Below, in pieces: positions 25,418 to 33,623 of a stretch of DNA of 64,000 nucleotides. The position numbers and the translations under genes are program-made. The notes under the pieces are model-generated. The model saw nothing but the letters and a program-made list of their open reading frames with translations. It did no database searches and had not been told where the DNA came from. Numbering within the stretch: the first letter of the stretch is position 1; every line of letters begins with the position of its first letter. The stretch is taken from NCBI RefSeq assembly GCF_014651915.1, contig NZ_BMXU01000001.1, forward strand, positions 62,001-126,000, in the 5' to 3' direction. The stretch is from Parvularcula lutaonensis. GTDB taxonomy: Bacteria; Pseudomonadota; Alphaproteobacteria; Caulobacterales; Parvularculaceae.

Positions 25418-26247
25418 TCCCTTCCGTCCACCTTGCGGAGAGGTGGCAGCGGCGCGAACTGTCCGGGCTGGCCGGTCTGCTTCGCCGCCATGGCCGCCAT
25501 CAGCTCCGACGGCTGGAGCATCGACGCGTTCCACAAAGCGATGCGGTCGAGTGCTTCTGCGGTGGTGTGATCGCGCGAATAGGTGATGATGTCCTTGCAT
25601 CCGTGCACGGCCATTGGTGCTTTGCTCGCGATCTCTGCTGCCATTTCCTTTGCCGCCGCGATGCAGGCCTCATGGTCAGGCAGGACGCGGTTCACGAGGC
25701 CGTGGCGCAAGGCTTCGTCGGCTAGCATCTTCCGGCCTGTATAGGCCAGTTCACGGACGATCCCTTCGGGCAGGTGGTTGAGGATCCGGGGGAAGGTCCC
25801 GACATCGGCAGTCATCCCGATATTGATCTCGAAGATCGTGAAGAACGCATCCTCCGTGCACAATCTGATGTCGCAGGCCGTGATGAGATCGACACCGCCG
25901 CCGATGCATCCGCCCTGGATGGCGGCAATGACGGGCATCCGTGCATCTTCGAGGGCGTTGAAGGCGCGCTGCATACGCAGGACCGTCCGGTAGAAATCGA
26001 GCCCCTTGGCCGGGCCCAGGTCGTCCTTCTGCACCGTGGTGAACATGCCCAGGTCGATGCCCGAGGTGAACACAGGCCCCTCCGAGGCAATCACCAGCGC
26101 GCGGCATTCACCTGACGCCGAGAGCGCGTCGACCTGGTCGGGAAGGTCTTCCCAGAAAGCCGCGCCCATGGCGTTGCGTTTCTCCGGATTGGACAGGGTG
26201 AGGGTGGCGACGGGGCCGTCATGCTCGAGGCGAAAAGCTTGGGTCAT
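25414..26247 (-). CDS. Crotonase-family enzyme resembling delta(3,5)-delta(2,4)-dienoyl-CoA isomerase
   Basis: This 277-aa enoyl-CoA hydratase/isomerase superfamily protein has the oxyanion-hole segments FTSGIDLGMF and GGCIGGGVDLITACDIRL. The catalytic-site block MTADVGTFPRIL, with Asp in the position used by ECH1-type dienoyl-CoA isomerases, and the C-terminal TYSRDHTTAEALDRIALWN are much closer to ECH1 than to ordinary crotonase, which would have a catalytic Glu pair. The likely role is beta-oxidation of unsaturated fatty acids with odd-position double bonds. ATG 26247 was chosen because the conserved domain begins directly after it; an upstream ATG at 26262 has no ribosome-binding site. 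Confidence 0.85.
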   Translation of the reverse strand: MTQAFRLEHDGPVATLTLSNPEKRNAMGAAFWEDLPDQVDALSASGECRALVIASEGPVFTSGIDLGMFTTVQKDDLGPAKGLDFYRTVLRMQRAFNALEDARMPVIAAIQGGCIGGGVDLITACDIRLCTEDAFFTIFEINIGMTADVGTFPRILNHLPEGIVRELAYTGRKMLADEALRHGLVNRVLPDHEACIAAAKEMAAEIASKAPMAVHGCKDIITYSRDHTTAEALDRIALWNASMLQPSELMAAMAAKQTGQPGQFAPLPPLRKVDGRD

Positions 26248-26345
26248 GCCTCGCTCTACCATGGAAGCCGCAGAGGGACAGCCTTGGTCCTGCGACAGCA
26301 TGCCGGGACAGTCTCGGGTCAATGATGCTTGACAAACGGAATCGT

Positions 26346-26366
26346 GATAAGGAAAGTTTCCTTGTC
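26346..26366. promoter_or_regulatory. Near-perfect palindrome upstream of a small membrane-protein gene
   Basis: Arms GATAAGGAAA and TTTCCTTGTC flank a central G with a single mismatch. The element lies 21 bp before the ATG at 26388 and 11 bp after a TTGACA hexamer at 26329-26334, so a bound protein would block transcription or initiation. No convincing -10 is visible at ideal spacing. Confidence 0.4.
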
Positions 26367-26387
26367 ATCAGGAAAAGGGAAGGCGAC

Positions 26388-26696
26388 ATGTTCGGGGCCA
26401 AGGCAGTCGGTCTGACACTTCTTGCGGGATCGGCGATGTCCGTTTTCGGAGCCGTGGCCCTTGGGGTGACGGCGGTTGAGCAACAATGGGAACCCGACCG
26501 CGTGCTGGCTGCCACGGCAGCGCTTGCCATGATCGCGGAAGCCTGTTTCTGGCTGGGCGGGGGGCTTGTCGGTCTCTCGATGATTCGCCGGCGCCGGGTG
26601 GCGGTGGCAGGCTGGGCCGGCCGTGTTGCGTTCCTTGCGCCTATGCTGTCCCGAAGCGGTTCGCATGAGGAGAAACAAAATGCGATTTCTGAATAA
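26388..26696 (+). CDS. Small two-helix membrane protein of unknown function
   Basis: This 102-aa protein has two predicted transmembrane segments (about residues 5-28, VGLTLLAGSAMSVFGAVALGV, and 40-66, AALAMIAEACFWLGGGLVGLSMI), followed by a basic RRRR stretch and a third weaker hydrophobic patch. AAGGGAAGG a few bases before ATG 26388 supports this start over an in-frame ATG at 26322. Its 3' end overlaps the TraB-like lipoprotein gene by 17 bp, so the two are probably co-expressed. I recognise no family. Confidence 0.6.
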   Translation: MFGAKAVGLTLLAGSAMSVFGAVALGVTAVEQQWEPDRVLAATAALAMIAEACFWLGGGLVGLSMIRRRRVAVAGWAGRVAFLAPMLSRSGSHEEKQNAISE

Positions 26697-27609
26697 GGCG
26701 CTGGGGATCAGCGTGCTCGCCCTGATGGCGGCCTGTGGTCAGCAGGCAGAGGAAGCCGCGGAGGCGGACAGCACCGGGACGATGGTCGCGGATACCATGT
26801 CGGCCGGCGCACCATTTTGGGTCGTCTCCGACGAGGACAGCAAAATGGTGCTGTTCCCGACAATCCACGTCTTGCCCGAGGACCTCGAGTGGAAGAGCGA
26901 AGCCTATGAGGCCGCCCTGGCGGAAGCCGACGAGGTCTGGTTCGAGATCCTTCCAACAGAGATGAACGACCAGGCGCAGATGCAGCAACTGGCCCTGCAA
27001 TACGGCATGTCGCCGGACAAGCCGTTGTCGGAACGTCTGAGTCCGGAACTTTACGCGGAACTCGAAGCAGCAGCGACGGAAGTTGGCCTGCCGATGCAGG
27101 CGCTCGAGCCAATGCGTCCGTGGTTCGCGGCCGTGAATCTCAGCGTGATGGACCTGATGGGCGACGGTTTCACCCCCGGCGCAGGTGTCGAGACCGTTGT
27201 CGCCGCAGAGACGCCCGACGAGAAGGAACGGGGCCTTGAAACCGTGGCGCAGCAGCTCGGTTTCTTCGGCAGCCTGCCGGAGGATGTCGAGATCATGTTC
27301 CTCGAGGCGACCCTCGAACAGATGGAGAGCGGCCAGAAGGAGCTGAAGGAGTTCGCGGAGGACTGGGCATCCGGTGATGTCTCTGGCCTTGAGGAGTTCG
27401 TCATCGGCGGAATCCGCGATGTCTCCGAAGAGCTTTACCAGGTCCTCCTCGTGAAAAGGAACCAAGATTGGGTCGAGCAGCTTGCCGAGGAACTCGAGGG
27501 AAGCGGCAATGACTTCGTCGCCGTCGGTGCGGGCCACCTGGTCGGTGCGGATGGCGTGCCACAGCTTCTCGCTGCGCGCGGTTACAAGGTCGAAGGGCCG
27601 GGTTTCTGA
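26680..27609 (+). CDS. TraB/GumN-family lipoprotein
   Basis: This 309-aa protein has a lipobox (LALMAAC, Cys about residue 19) followed by an acidic linker and a TraB/GumN domain. VVSDEDSKMVLFPTIHVLPED, with its conserved His after a strand, and the ending VAVGAGHLVGADGVPQLLAARGYKV with GxGHLxG are the two paired motifs that define the family. It is probably an envelope-anchored metalloprotease-like protein of unknown substrate. GAGGAG lies 7 nt before the ATG. It overlaps the preceding small membrane-protein gene and is followed by an XRE regulator after 54 bp. Confidence 0.85.
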   Translation: MRFLNKALGISVLALMAACGQQAEEAAEADSTGTMVADTMSAGAPFWVVSDEDSKMVLFPTIHVLPEDLEWKSEAYEAALAEADEVWFEILPTEMNDQAQMQQLALQYGMSPDKPLSERLSPELYAELEAAATEVGLPMQALEPMRPWFAAVNLSVMDLMGDGFTPGAGVETVVAAETPDEKERGLETVAQQLGFFGSLPEDVEIMFLEATLEQMESGQKELKEFAEDWASGDVSGLEEFVIGGIRDVSEELYQVLLVKRNQDWVEQLAEELEGSGNDFVAVGAGHLVGADGVPQLLAARGYKVEGPGF

Positions 27610-27663
27610 TCAAATCCGTGGCCCGGCATTCACCGGGTCACGCTTCGCGTGCGTAGGGACAGG

Positions 27664-27885
27664 ATGGACAACACGCTCCGTGTGCTGCGCGCCGAACGGC
27701 GCTGGACCCAGGCTGACCTGGCGAAGGAACTCGGCGTGTCTCGGCAGACGGTCAATGCCATCGAAGTCGGCAAGTATGATCCAAGCCTCCCGCTCGCGTT
27801 CAAGATTGCGCGCGTCTTCGGCCGACCTATTGAAGACATTTTTCACGACGGGGAGGATCAGTCATGCCCCATCGAACCAAGCTGA
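27664..27885 (+). CDS. Small XRE-family transcriptional regulator
   Basis: This 73-aa single-domain Cro/C1-type helix-turn-helix protein has LRVLRAERRWTQADLAKELGVSRQTVNAIEVGKYDPSLPLAFKIARVFG, the complete HTH fold, and no sensor domain. Such short YozG-like regulators often act with a neighbouring membrane protein. An upstream in-frame GTG at 27649 is an alternative start; ATG 27664 has AGGGA just before it. Its end overlaps the next small membrane-protein gene by 22 bp. The palindromes at 26346-26366 or in its own promoter are candidate targets (inference). Confidence 0.85.
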   Translation: MDNTLRVLRAERRWTQADLAKELGVSRQTVNAIEVGKYDPSLPLAFKIARVFGRPIEDIFHDGEDQSCPIEPS

Positions 27886-28106
27886 AATGGATTTTCGCAG
27901 TCATCCTGTTCATCCTCGGCGGGATGATGGCGTCGTTGCAGGAAGGCGAGATCTCCGGCAGGTGGCTGGTCCTTGCCGGGCTGGGCATCATCGTGGTGAC
28001 GATCCCGGCGACATGGATTGATTGGCAGGGCCTCGATGAGCTCGTCAGGCAGGCCCGCAAATCCGCTTGGATGTGGGGCGGTTCGTTCGACATGCTGATC
28101 CGGTGA
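27864..28106 (+). CDS. Small membrane protein coupled to the XRE regulator
   Basis: An 80-aa protein with two predicted transmembrane helices (about residues 8-24, WIFAVILFILGGMMASL, and 34-52, LVLAGLGIIVVTIPATWI) and a basic/aromatic C-terminal tail. It begins inside the XRE gene (22-bp overlap), which suggests coupled translation and a shared function. No family is recognised. Confidence 0.6.
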   Translation: MPHRTKLKWIFAVILFILGGMMASLQEGEISGRWLVLAGLGIIVVTIPATWIDWQGLDELVRQARKSAWMWGGSFDMLIR

Positions 28107-28270
28107 TGATCCTTGTCGAGCGCATCCAGAACCGGCGCTACGATTTCACGGGGCTCGATCCCGAGATCGCCTCGCTGCTGGGGTTCTCCGCAGGTGCGGG
28201 GATCACGATCTTCGGGGCCGTGGCCGGGTATAGCCTGGCCTGGATCATCTATTGGATGCGCAAACGATAA
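28106..28270 (+). CDS. Very small membrane protein, last gene of the XRE module
   Basis: A 54-aa protein with one long hydrophobic helix (about residues 20-48, LLGFSAGAGITIFGAVAGYSLAWIIYW) and a basic C-terminus MRKR. The start codon shares a base with the preceding stop (TGATG). A strong terminator follows its stop directly, so transcription clearly ends here, which supports it being a real gene. Confidence 0.55.
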   Translation: MILVERIQNRRYDFTGLDPEIASLLGFSAGAGITIFGAVAGYSLAWIIYWMRKR

Positions 28271-28295
28271 GGGGGCCCCGAGGCCCCCTTTTTTT
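28271..28295 (+). terminator. Strong intrinsic terminator of the XRE/small-membrane-protein operon
   Basis: GGGGGCC and GGCCCCC form a 7-bp GC stem around CCGA, followed by seven T residues, directly after the stop at 28270. The convergent nuoG stop lies 18 bp further on. Confidence 0.92.
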
Positions 28296-28313
28296 GATCC
28301 GTGTCCGGGAGGC

Positions 28314-30437
28314 TCACTCCGCTGCGATCAGCGGGGTTTTCGGTGTCAGCGTCTCCGAGCACTCGCTCATGATATCCGAAGCTCGGGCCACCGGGTTGGT
28401 CTTGTAATAGTCCTCGAAGACCGGCCCGAAGACATCACTCGACAGCTCGCCTGCGCCCTCCCAATCGGAAGCGCTGGGTGCATCACCGATATCGACCTGG
28501 TCAAGGCCGGCAAAGCTCGGCGCATCTTCGATCATGGCCTGACGAAGGGCGAAGAGGTCGTCATAGGGCAGGGTCTTGCCGAGCCGCTCGGAAAGCGCCC
28601 GCAGGATCGCCCAGTCGTCTTTCGCTTCGCCGAAGGGGAAATAGGCACGGTTCGCCATCTGCACCCGGCCTTCCGTGTTCACATACAGGCCCGGCTGTTC
28701 CGAATAGGCGGCACCCGGAAGGATGACATCGGCGACCCTCGCGCCTGCGTCCCCATGGTGGCCCTGGTAGATGACGAAGGCATCGGCGAGGCCCGAAAGG
28801 TCCGCTTCGTCACAGCCCAGATTGTACACAACCTCGATCTCGCCGGTCCGCGCGCCGTCGAGGATGGCGTGGAAGTCGCGGCCGTTCTCGCCAGGCAGGA
28901 AGCCGAGGTCGAGGGCACCGACCCGGCCCGCCGCGTTGTGCAGGACGCCGAAGCCGTTCCATTCGCCGCCAAGCGCACCGACGCTCTCAGCCAGCTTGAG
29001 GGCGGATGCCATCACCGCCTGGCCATCTTTCCGGGCCAGTGCACCGGCACCGACGACAATCATCGGACGCTCGGCCTTTTTCAGCGTCTCAAGGAAGCTG
29101 TGCTGGCCATCGGTAAGCGTTTTCAGGCTGTCCGCACCTGCTCCGATATGTGTCGTGTCGTAGGTCAGGTCCCGGCGCTCGCCGATGACACCCACCTGCA
29201 AGTCTATCTTGGCGAGCCAGTTCTTGCGGATCCGGGCGTTGATCAGCGGCGCTTCGATTCGCGGATTGGTTCCTATGAGAAGGATCGCGTCCGCCTCGTC
29301 GATACCGGCGATCGTCGGCGCGAAGGTATAGGAAGCGCGGGGCGCTCTCTCGCCATTGGGCTTCACGCCGATTGTCGAGCCGTCCTGCCGACAATCCGTG
29401 TGCGGCGTCCCGATTGCAGCCATCAGGTCCTTGAGGGCTTTCACCGGCTCGGTGGCGACGAGGTCGCCCGCGATTGCCGCAACCTTCTCGGGCGCGGTGT
29501 TCTCGAGGCGGGCGGCGATGGCGTCAAACGCCTCGTTCCAGCTCGCAGCACGCAGCTTGCCGCCTTCGCGGATATAAGGACGGTCGAGGCGGCGCTTGGC
29601 GAGGCCGTCCCAGATGAAGCGGCTCTTATCGGCCAGCCATTCCTCGTTCACGTCGTCATGGATGCGCGGAAGAATGCGCATGACCTGGCGGCCTTTGACA
29701 TCCATGCGGATGTTCGAGCCGACAGCATCCATGACGTCGATCGTCTCGACCTTCTTCAGCTCCCAAGGGCGCGCCGTGAAGGCGTAGGGCTTGGAGGTGA
29801 GCGCACCCACCGGGCAAACGTCGATCAGGTTGCCGGTCAGTTCCGAAGCGACGGCCTTCTCGAGATAGGTGGTAATCTCTGCATTCTCGCCGCGATTGAC
29901 GAGGCCGAGGTCATCCACGCCCGCCACTTCTGTCGCAAAGCGGACGCAGCGGGTGCACTGGATGCAGCGGGTCATGATCGTCTTGATCAGCGGGCCCATG
30001 TATTTCTCTTCGACCGCGCGCTTGTTCTCTTCGAACCGGGAGTCGTCCCGGCCATAGGCGACGGCTTGGTCTTGCAGGTCGCATTCGCCGCCCTGGTCAC
30101 AGATGGGACAGTCCAGCGGGTGGTTGATAAGCAGGAACTCCATCACACCTTCGCGGGCCTTCTTGACCATCGGGGTGTTGGTGAAGAGCTCCGGCGGCTG
30201 GCCTTCCGGACCGGGGCGCAGGTCGCGCACGTTCTGGGCGCAGGATGCCACGGGCTTGGGCGGCCCGCCCTTCACCTCAATCAGGCACATCCGGCAATTG
30301 CCCGCGACCGACAGCCGCTCATGGTAGCAGAAGCGGGGGATTTCCTCGCCCGCTTCCTCGCAGGCCTGGAGCAGGGTGAGGCGCGGATCGACGTCGATCT
30401 CGCGGCCATTGACTTTGATGGTGCGCAGTTCGGTCAT
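28314..30437 (-). CDS. nuoG: NADH-quinone oxidoreductase subunit G (NuoG)
   Basis: This 707-aa peripheral-arm subunit of Complex I carries several Fe-S clusters. The N-terminal 2Fe-2S ferredoxin domain has C37, C48, C51 and C66. His106 with C110, C113 and C119 (HPLDCPICDQGGEC) holds the N5 cluster, and C158, C161, C164 with C208 hold another 4Fe-4S cluster. A molybdopterin-oxidoreductase-like domain without obvious cofactor ligands follows. The length is normal for alphaproteobacteria. nuoH would normally follow and nuoF precede; here an XRE module follows, and nuoF is 3.2 kb upstream with two opposite-strand genes in between. Confidence 0.96.
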   Translation of the reverse strand: MTELRTIKVNGREIDVDPRLTLLQACEEAGEEIPRFCYHERLSVAGNCRMCLIEVKGGPPKPVASCAQNVRDLRPGPEGQPPELFTNTPMVKKAREGVMEFLLINHPLDCPICDQGGECDLQDQAVAYGRDDSRFEENKRAVEEKYMGPLIKTIMTRCIQCTRCVRFATEVAGVDDLGLVNRGENAEITTYLEKAVASELTGNLIDVCPVGALTSKPYAFTARPWELKKVETIDVMDAVGSNIRMDVKGRQVMRILPRIHDDVNEEWLADKSRFIWDGLAKRRLDRPYIREGGKLRAASWNEAFDAIAARLENTAPEKVAAIAGDLVATEPVKALKDLMAAIGTPHTDCRQDGSTIGVKPNGERAPRASYTFAPTIAGIDEADAILLIGTNPRIEAPLINARIRKNWLAKIDLQVGVIGERRDLTYDTTHIGAGADSLKTLTDGQHSFLETLKKAERPMIVVGAGALARKDGQAVMASALKLAESVGALGGEWNGFGVLHNAAGRVGALDLGFLPGENGRDFHAILDGARTGEIEVVYNLGCDEADLSGLADAFVIYQGHHGDAGARVADVILPGAAYSEQPGLYVNTEGRVQMANRAYFPFGEAKDDWAILRALSERLGKTLPYDDLFALRQAMIEDAPSFAGLDQVDIGDAPSASDWEGAGELSSDVFGPVFEDYYKTNPVARASDIMSECSETLTPKTPLIAAE

Positions 30438-30705
30438 TCGAGAAACAAATCGCTGAAGCTTTTCCGAGGCGAGCTAGAGGATGAGACGCCCGAGCGCCAG
30501 AGGTTTTAGGGTCGCTCCTGACGGTGGCGTGACCATCGGCAATGCCAGTCGCGCTGGATAGCGCATCGGCGCCAGACCAAGTGGTGCGCTGCTTGCACCG
30601 GGCCAGGCGAGATTGTGTTGAGTTGCCTGTCCTTATCGCTTCGCTTACGCAATTTCCGTAACGAATTTCGCGAACGTTCTGGGGCGGGAAAGCGTCGAGG
30701 GTCCT
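30438..30705. other. Divergent intergenic region between nuoG and the exosortase gene
   Basis: 268 bp with no credible gene. It must hold the promoter for the now isolated nuoG and for the exosortase gene. An imperfect inverted repeat TTACG-N7-CGTAA (30645-30661) occurs about 45 bp before the exosortase GTG. Confidence 0.4.
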
Positions 30706-32274
30706 GTGAGTACAACTGTCCAAACGCCGTCTCGCATCGAGCGCGATGGGCCCGTCTACGCGGTTTCCGCAGGGCTCGTCCTGGCCCTCGTGTTCCTGTT
30801 CCATGAGTCGCTGGCCAATCTGTGGCTTCGCTGGGGCAATCAGAAAGAACTCAGCCACTCATACTTTATTCCTCTCATCACGGCCTGGATGCTGTGGGAC
30901 AGGCGCGATGCGATCCGGCAGAGCATGGGCCCGTCGAGCTGGCTTGGCGTGGCGATCCTCGCCTTCTCGGTGATCCTCGTCTGGGGCTACCAAACAACCC
31001 ACATTCACCTGCTCCAGCATATCGGCCTGTTCGTCAGCTTCTTCGGCGTGGCGCTCGTTGTCGGCGGCGTTTCGCTCCTGCGCCTCTGTTTCTTCCCGCT
31101 CGCCTATCTTGTCTTCATGATCCCGCCGCCCTTCTGGATCATCACGGTCACCTCGTGGCAGTTCCAGCTCTGGTCGTCGGAGCTCGGCGTCGCGATGATC
31201 CGCATGTTCGATGTGCCGGTGGCGCTGTCGGGCAACGTCATCGAACTGCCGACCCTGAACTTGCAGGTCGTCGAGGCGTGCTCCGGCCTGCGTTATCTTT
31301 TCCCGTTCCTCAGTCTCGGTGCGCTCGCGGCCTATTTCTACAAGGGGCCATTCTGGCAGCGGGCCATCATCATCCTGTCGACGATCCCGATCACGATCGT
31401 GATGAACAGCTTCCGGATCGCTATCACCGGCGTCCTGTCGGAAAACTACGGCAGCCAGCATACCGAAGGGTTTCTCCACTTCTTCGAAGGCTGGGTCGTT
31501 TTCCTCCTCTGCATCGCGATCCTTCTGTTCGTCGTTTGGTTGGTCGCGCGTCTCTCTGGCCAGAAGAACGTTCTTGGGACGCTCGGCCTGCCTGAAGCAA
31601 AGCCGATCCGTCCCGCGCAGCCGTTCGAGCGCAACCGTTTCATGGTGGTGGCCGGTGTCGCCGCTGCCGGTGTCGCGATCTCCGCCGTCCTGCTCCACAC
31701 CAGCGAGGACGAGCTTCGCGTGCCGGAGCGCGAGCGCTTCGTCAGCCTGCCGCTCGAATTCCCCGGCTGGCAGGTCCAGGAATCACCCCTCGATGTCGAG
31801 ACCGAGCAGGCGCTCGGTGCGGACGACTACATCGTGCTCAATCTCGTCAACCCCGAGAATGAACAGTACAATCTCTACGTGGCGTGGCTGGACTCCCAGC
31901 GCGATGGCAACAGCTGGCACTCGCCGCGGCAGTGCCTGCCGGGTGGCGGATGGGAATTCCAGCAGCAGGGGATCGTCAGTGATGGCGAAAACAACCCCCT
32001 CGGCCATCCCTACAACCGCATCGTGATGAAGAACGGACAGGTCCGTTACCTCGTCTACTACTGGTACGATCAGCGCGGCCGCTACTACGCCGACGAGATC
32101 AACATGAAGCTCGGACTGATCTGGGATGTCGCGACCCGTCAGCGTTCTGACGGTGCCATGGTGCGCCTGATGACGCCGATTGACCCGGAGGAAAGTGTCG
32201 CTGACGCCGATGCCCGCCTCATCGAGATGGCGCGGAAGACGGAAGAAATCCTCCAGCCCTACATCCCCGATTAA
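30706..32274 (+). CDS. Exosortase fused to an EpsI (DUF3485) domain
   Basis: This 522-aa integral membrane protein is a predicted transpeptidase for PEP-CTERM-like sorting signals. Residues ~15-285 form about eight transmembrane helices with the exosortase catalytic triad: C192 in VEACSGLRYLFPF, R237 in MNSFRIAITG and H258 in GFLHFFEGW. After a further transmembrane helix (~312-331) comes the periplasmic EpsI domain (~340-520; FPGWQV, SWHSPRQCLPGGGWEF). This exosortase-EpsI fusion is the architecture of XrtD-type enzymes. The start is GTG. A glycosyltransferase follows after 11 bp, in keeping with the usual link between exosortases and exopolysaccharide. No matching PEP-CTERM substrate is visible in this window. 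Confidence 0.9.
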   Translation: MSTTVQTPSRIERDGPVYAVSAGLVLALVFLFHESLANLWLRWGNQKELSHSYFIPLITAWMLWDRRDAIRQSMGPSSWLGVAILAFSVILVWGYQTTHIHLLQHIGLFVSFFGVALVVGGVSLLRLCFFPLAYLVFMIPPPFWIITVTSWQFQLWSSELGVAMIRMFDVPVALSGNVIELPTLNLQVVEACSGLRYLFPFLSLGALAAYFYKGPFWQRAIIILSTIPITIVMNSFRIAITGVLSENYGSQHTEGFLHFFEGWVVFLLCIAILLFVVWLVARLSGQKNVLGTLGLPEAKPIRPAQPFERNRFMVVAGVAAAGVAISAVLLHTSEDELRVPERERFVSLPLEFPGWQVQESPLDVETEQALGADDYIVLNLVNPENEQYNLYVAWLDSQRDGNSWHSPRQCLPGGGWEFQQQGIVSDGENNPLGHPYNRIVMKNGQVRYLVYYWYDQRGRYYADEINMKLGLIWDVATRQRSDGAMVRLMTPIDPEESVADADARLIEMARKTEEILQPYIPD

Positions 32275-32285
32275 GGAGCGCTCGG

Positions 32286-33509
32286 ATGCGCGTGCTCCTT
32301 GTCGCACCCAACGCCAGTGCACGCATGGGCGGAGAGGCGATCCTGCCGCTCCACTGGCTGCGCGAGCTTCGGGCGCTGGGCGTCGACGCCCATCTGCTGA
32401 CCCATGAGCGCTGTCGCGCGGAACTCGAAGACTCTCCTTATGCGGAGATGCCGATCTCCTATGTCGCTGACTCCAGCGGTGAGAGAGCGGTCTGGCGCTT
32501 CCAGAAAGGCGCCAAGGGGTTCGCCTGGCGCGCGAGCGGGTTCCTCCTGTCGCTCCTTTCGATGATGCGCCTTGGCAAGGAAGTTCGGCGCAAGGTGGAT
32601 GCTGAAGGGTTCGACCTCATCCATCAGGTGATCCCGGTCTCGCCGCGGCTGGCGTCACCGGTAACGCACAAAACCGTGCCAGTCGTGATCGGCCCTCTGA
32701 ACGGCAACATGAGGTTCCCTGACGGTTTCGCGAAAGACTATGGCGACGGATCAGAGGCCGCCGAAGAGATGGCAAGGGGGCTGAGCGCCTTCACGCACAG
32801 GCTGCTGCCCGGCAAGCCGAATGCCGCGCGAATCCTGGTCTCCAATCAGCGAACGGAAGAAGGCTTGCCCGAGGGCGTAAACCGCGGGCGGGTGACCCAT
32901 TTCATCGAGAACGGCGTCGATCTCGACCAGTGGCAGGCGAGCAGCCCGCTGCCTGAAGGCCCGGCGCGGTTCATCTTCGTCGGGCGGCTCGTCAACTGGA
33001 AGGCCGTCGACATCCTGCTCGATGCCTTTTCCCGCCTTGATGCCGGCGAGACGCTGACGATCTGTGGCGACGGGCCGGAGCGTGGCAGGCTCGAACGCTT
33101 TGCCAAGGCGCGAGGGCTCGAGGACCGCGTGACCTTCACTGGCCGGGTGCCTCAGGACGAAATCACGGCGCGGGTCGCGGACAGCCATGTCCTCGTCCTG
33201 CCAAGCCTCTATGAATGCGGCGGTGCCGTCGTCCTCGAGGCGATGGCGATGGAGCGTGCCGTGATCGCGAGCGACTGGGGCGGGCCGTCCGACTATGTGA
33301 CGCCGGAGACCGGAATCCTCATCGAGCCGACCAGCAGGCAGGGTTTCTCCGACGCCCTTGCCAACGCCATGCGCGACCTCGGCGGCGACATGGACCGTAT
33401 CAAGAGCATGGGCCAGGCTGGCCGCAAGCGTGTCGAGCAGCACTTTGCCTGGAAGAAGAAGGGTGAGGCCATGCTCAGGATCTACAAGGAGATCCTTGGC
33501 GGTAGCTAG
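32286..33509 (+). CDS. Family 4 glycosyltransferase
   Basis: This 407-aa GT-B fold enzyme has an N-terminal domain beginning MRVLLVAPNASARMGGEA with the glycine-rich acceptor loop. Its C-terminal GT4 domain contains RFIFVGRLVNWKAVDILLDAF, the sugar-nucleotide site GDGPERGRLE, and the E-x7-E type motif in YECGGAVVLEAMAMERAVIASDWGG. It probably transfers a sugar in exopolysaccharide or surface glycan assembly, in line with the exosortase gene 11 bp upstream. The donor and acceptor cannot be predicted. Confidence 0.9.
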   Translation: MRVLLVAPNASARMGGEAILPLHWLRELRALGVDAHLLTHERCRAELEDSPYAEMPISYVADSSGERAVWRFQKGAKGFAWRASGFLLSLLSMMRLGKEVRRKVDAEGFDLIHQVIPVSPRLASPVTHKTVPVVIGPLNGNMRFPDGFAKDYGDGSEAAEEMARGLSAFTHRLLPGKPNAARILVSNQRTEEGLPEGVNRGRVTHFIENGVDLDQWQASSPLPEGPARFIFVGRLVNWKAVDILLDAFSRLDAGETLTICGDGPERGRLERFAKARGLEDRVTFTGRVPQDEITARVADSHVLVLPSLYECGGAVVLEAMAMERAVIASDWGGPSDYVTPETGILIEPTSRQGFSDALANAMRDLGGDMDRIKSMGQAGRKRVEQHFAWKKKGEAMLRIYKEILGGS

Positions 33510-33571
33510 GCGATCGCGACGGCTGCTCGGTGGCGACCAGCCTCAAAGCCCGCAGGTGACTGGATGCCGGT

Positions 33572-33612
33572 GTCCCGGAACCCGCGACGGTCGTGTCGCG
33601 CCGCCCCGGGAC
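33572..33612. repeat. Nested inverted repeat between convergent genes
   Basis: Outer arms GTCCCGG (33572-33578) and CCGGGAC (33606-33612) enclose inner arms CGCGAC (33583-33588) and GTCGCG (33595-33600). The structure lies between the glycosyltransferase stop and the nuoF stop and has no T-run, so it may be a factor-independent pause site, a 3'-end stabiliser or a REP-like element. Confidence 0.5.
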
Positions 33613-33623
33613 GTGGAACAAGG

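Noticed and set aside
28113-30509. A 798-codon open frame on the plus strand antisense to nuoG
   Set aside because: It is a mirror of the nuoG codon pattern in GC-rich DNA; its translation shows no domain, and nuoG on the other strand has every Fe-S ligand.
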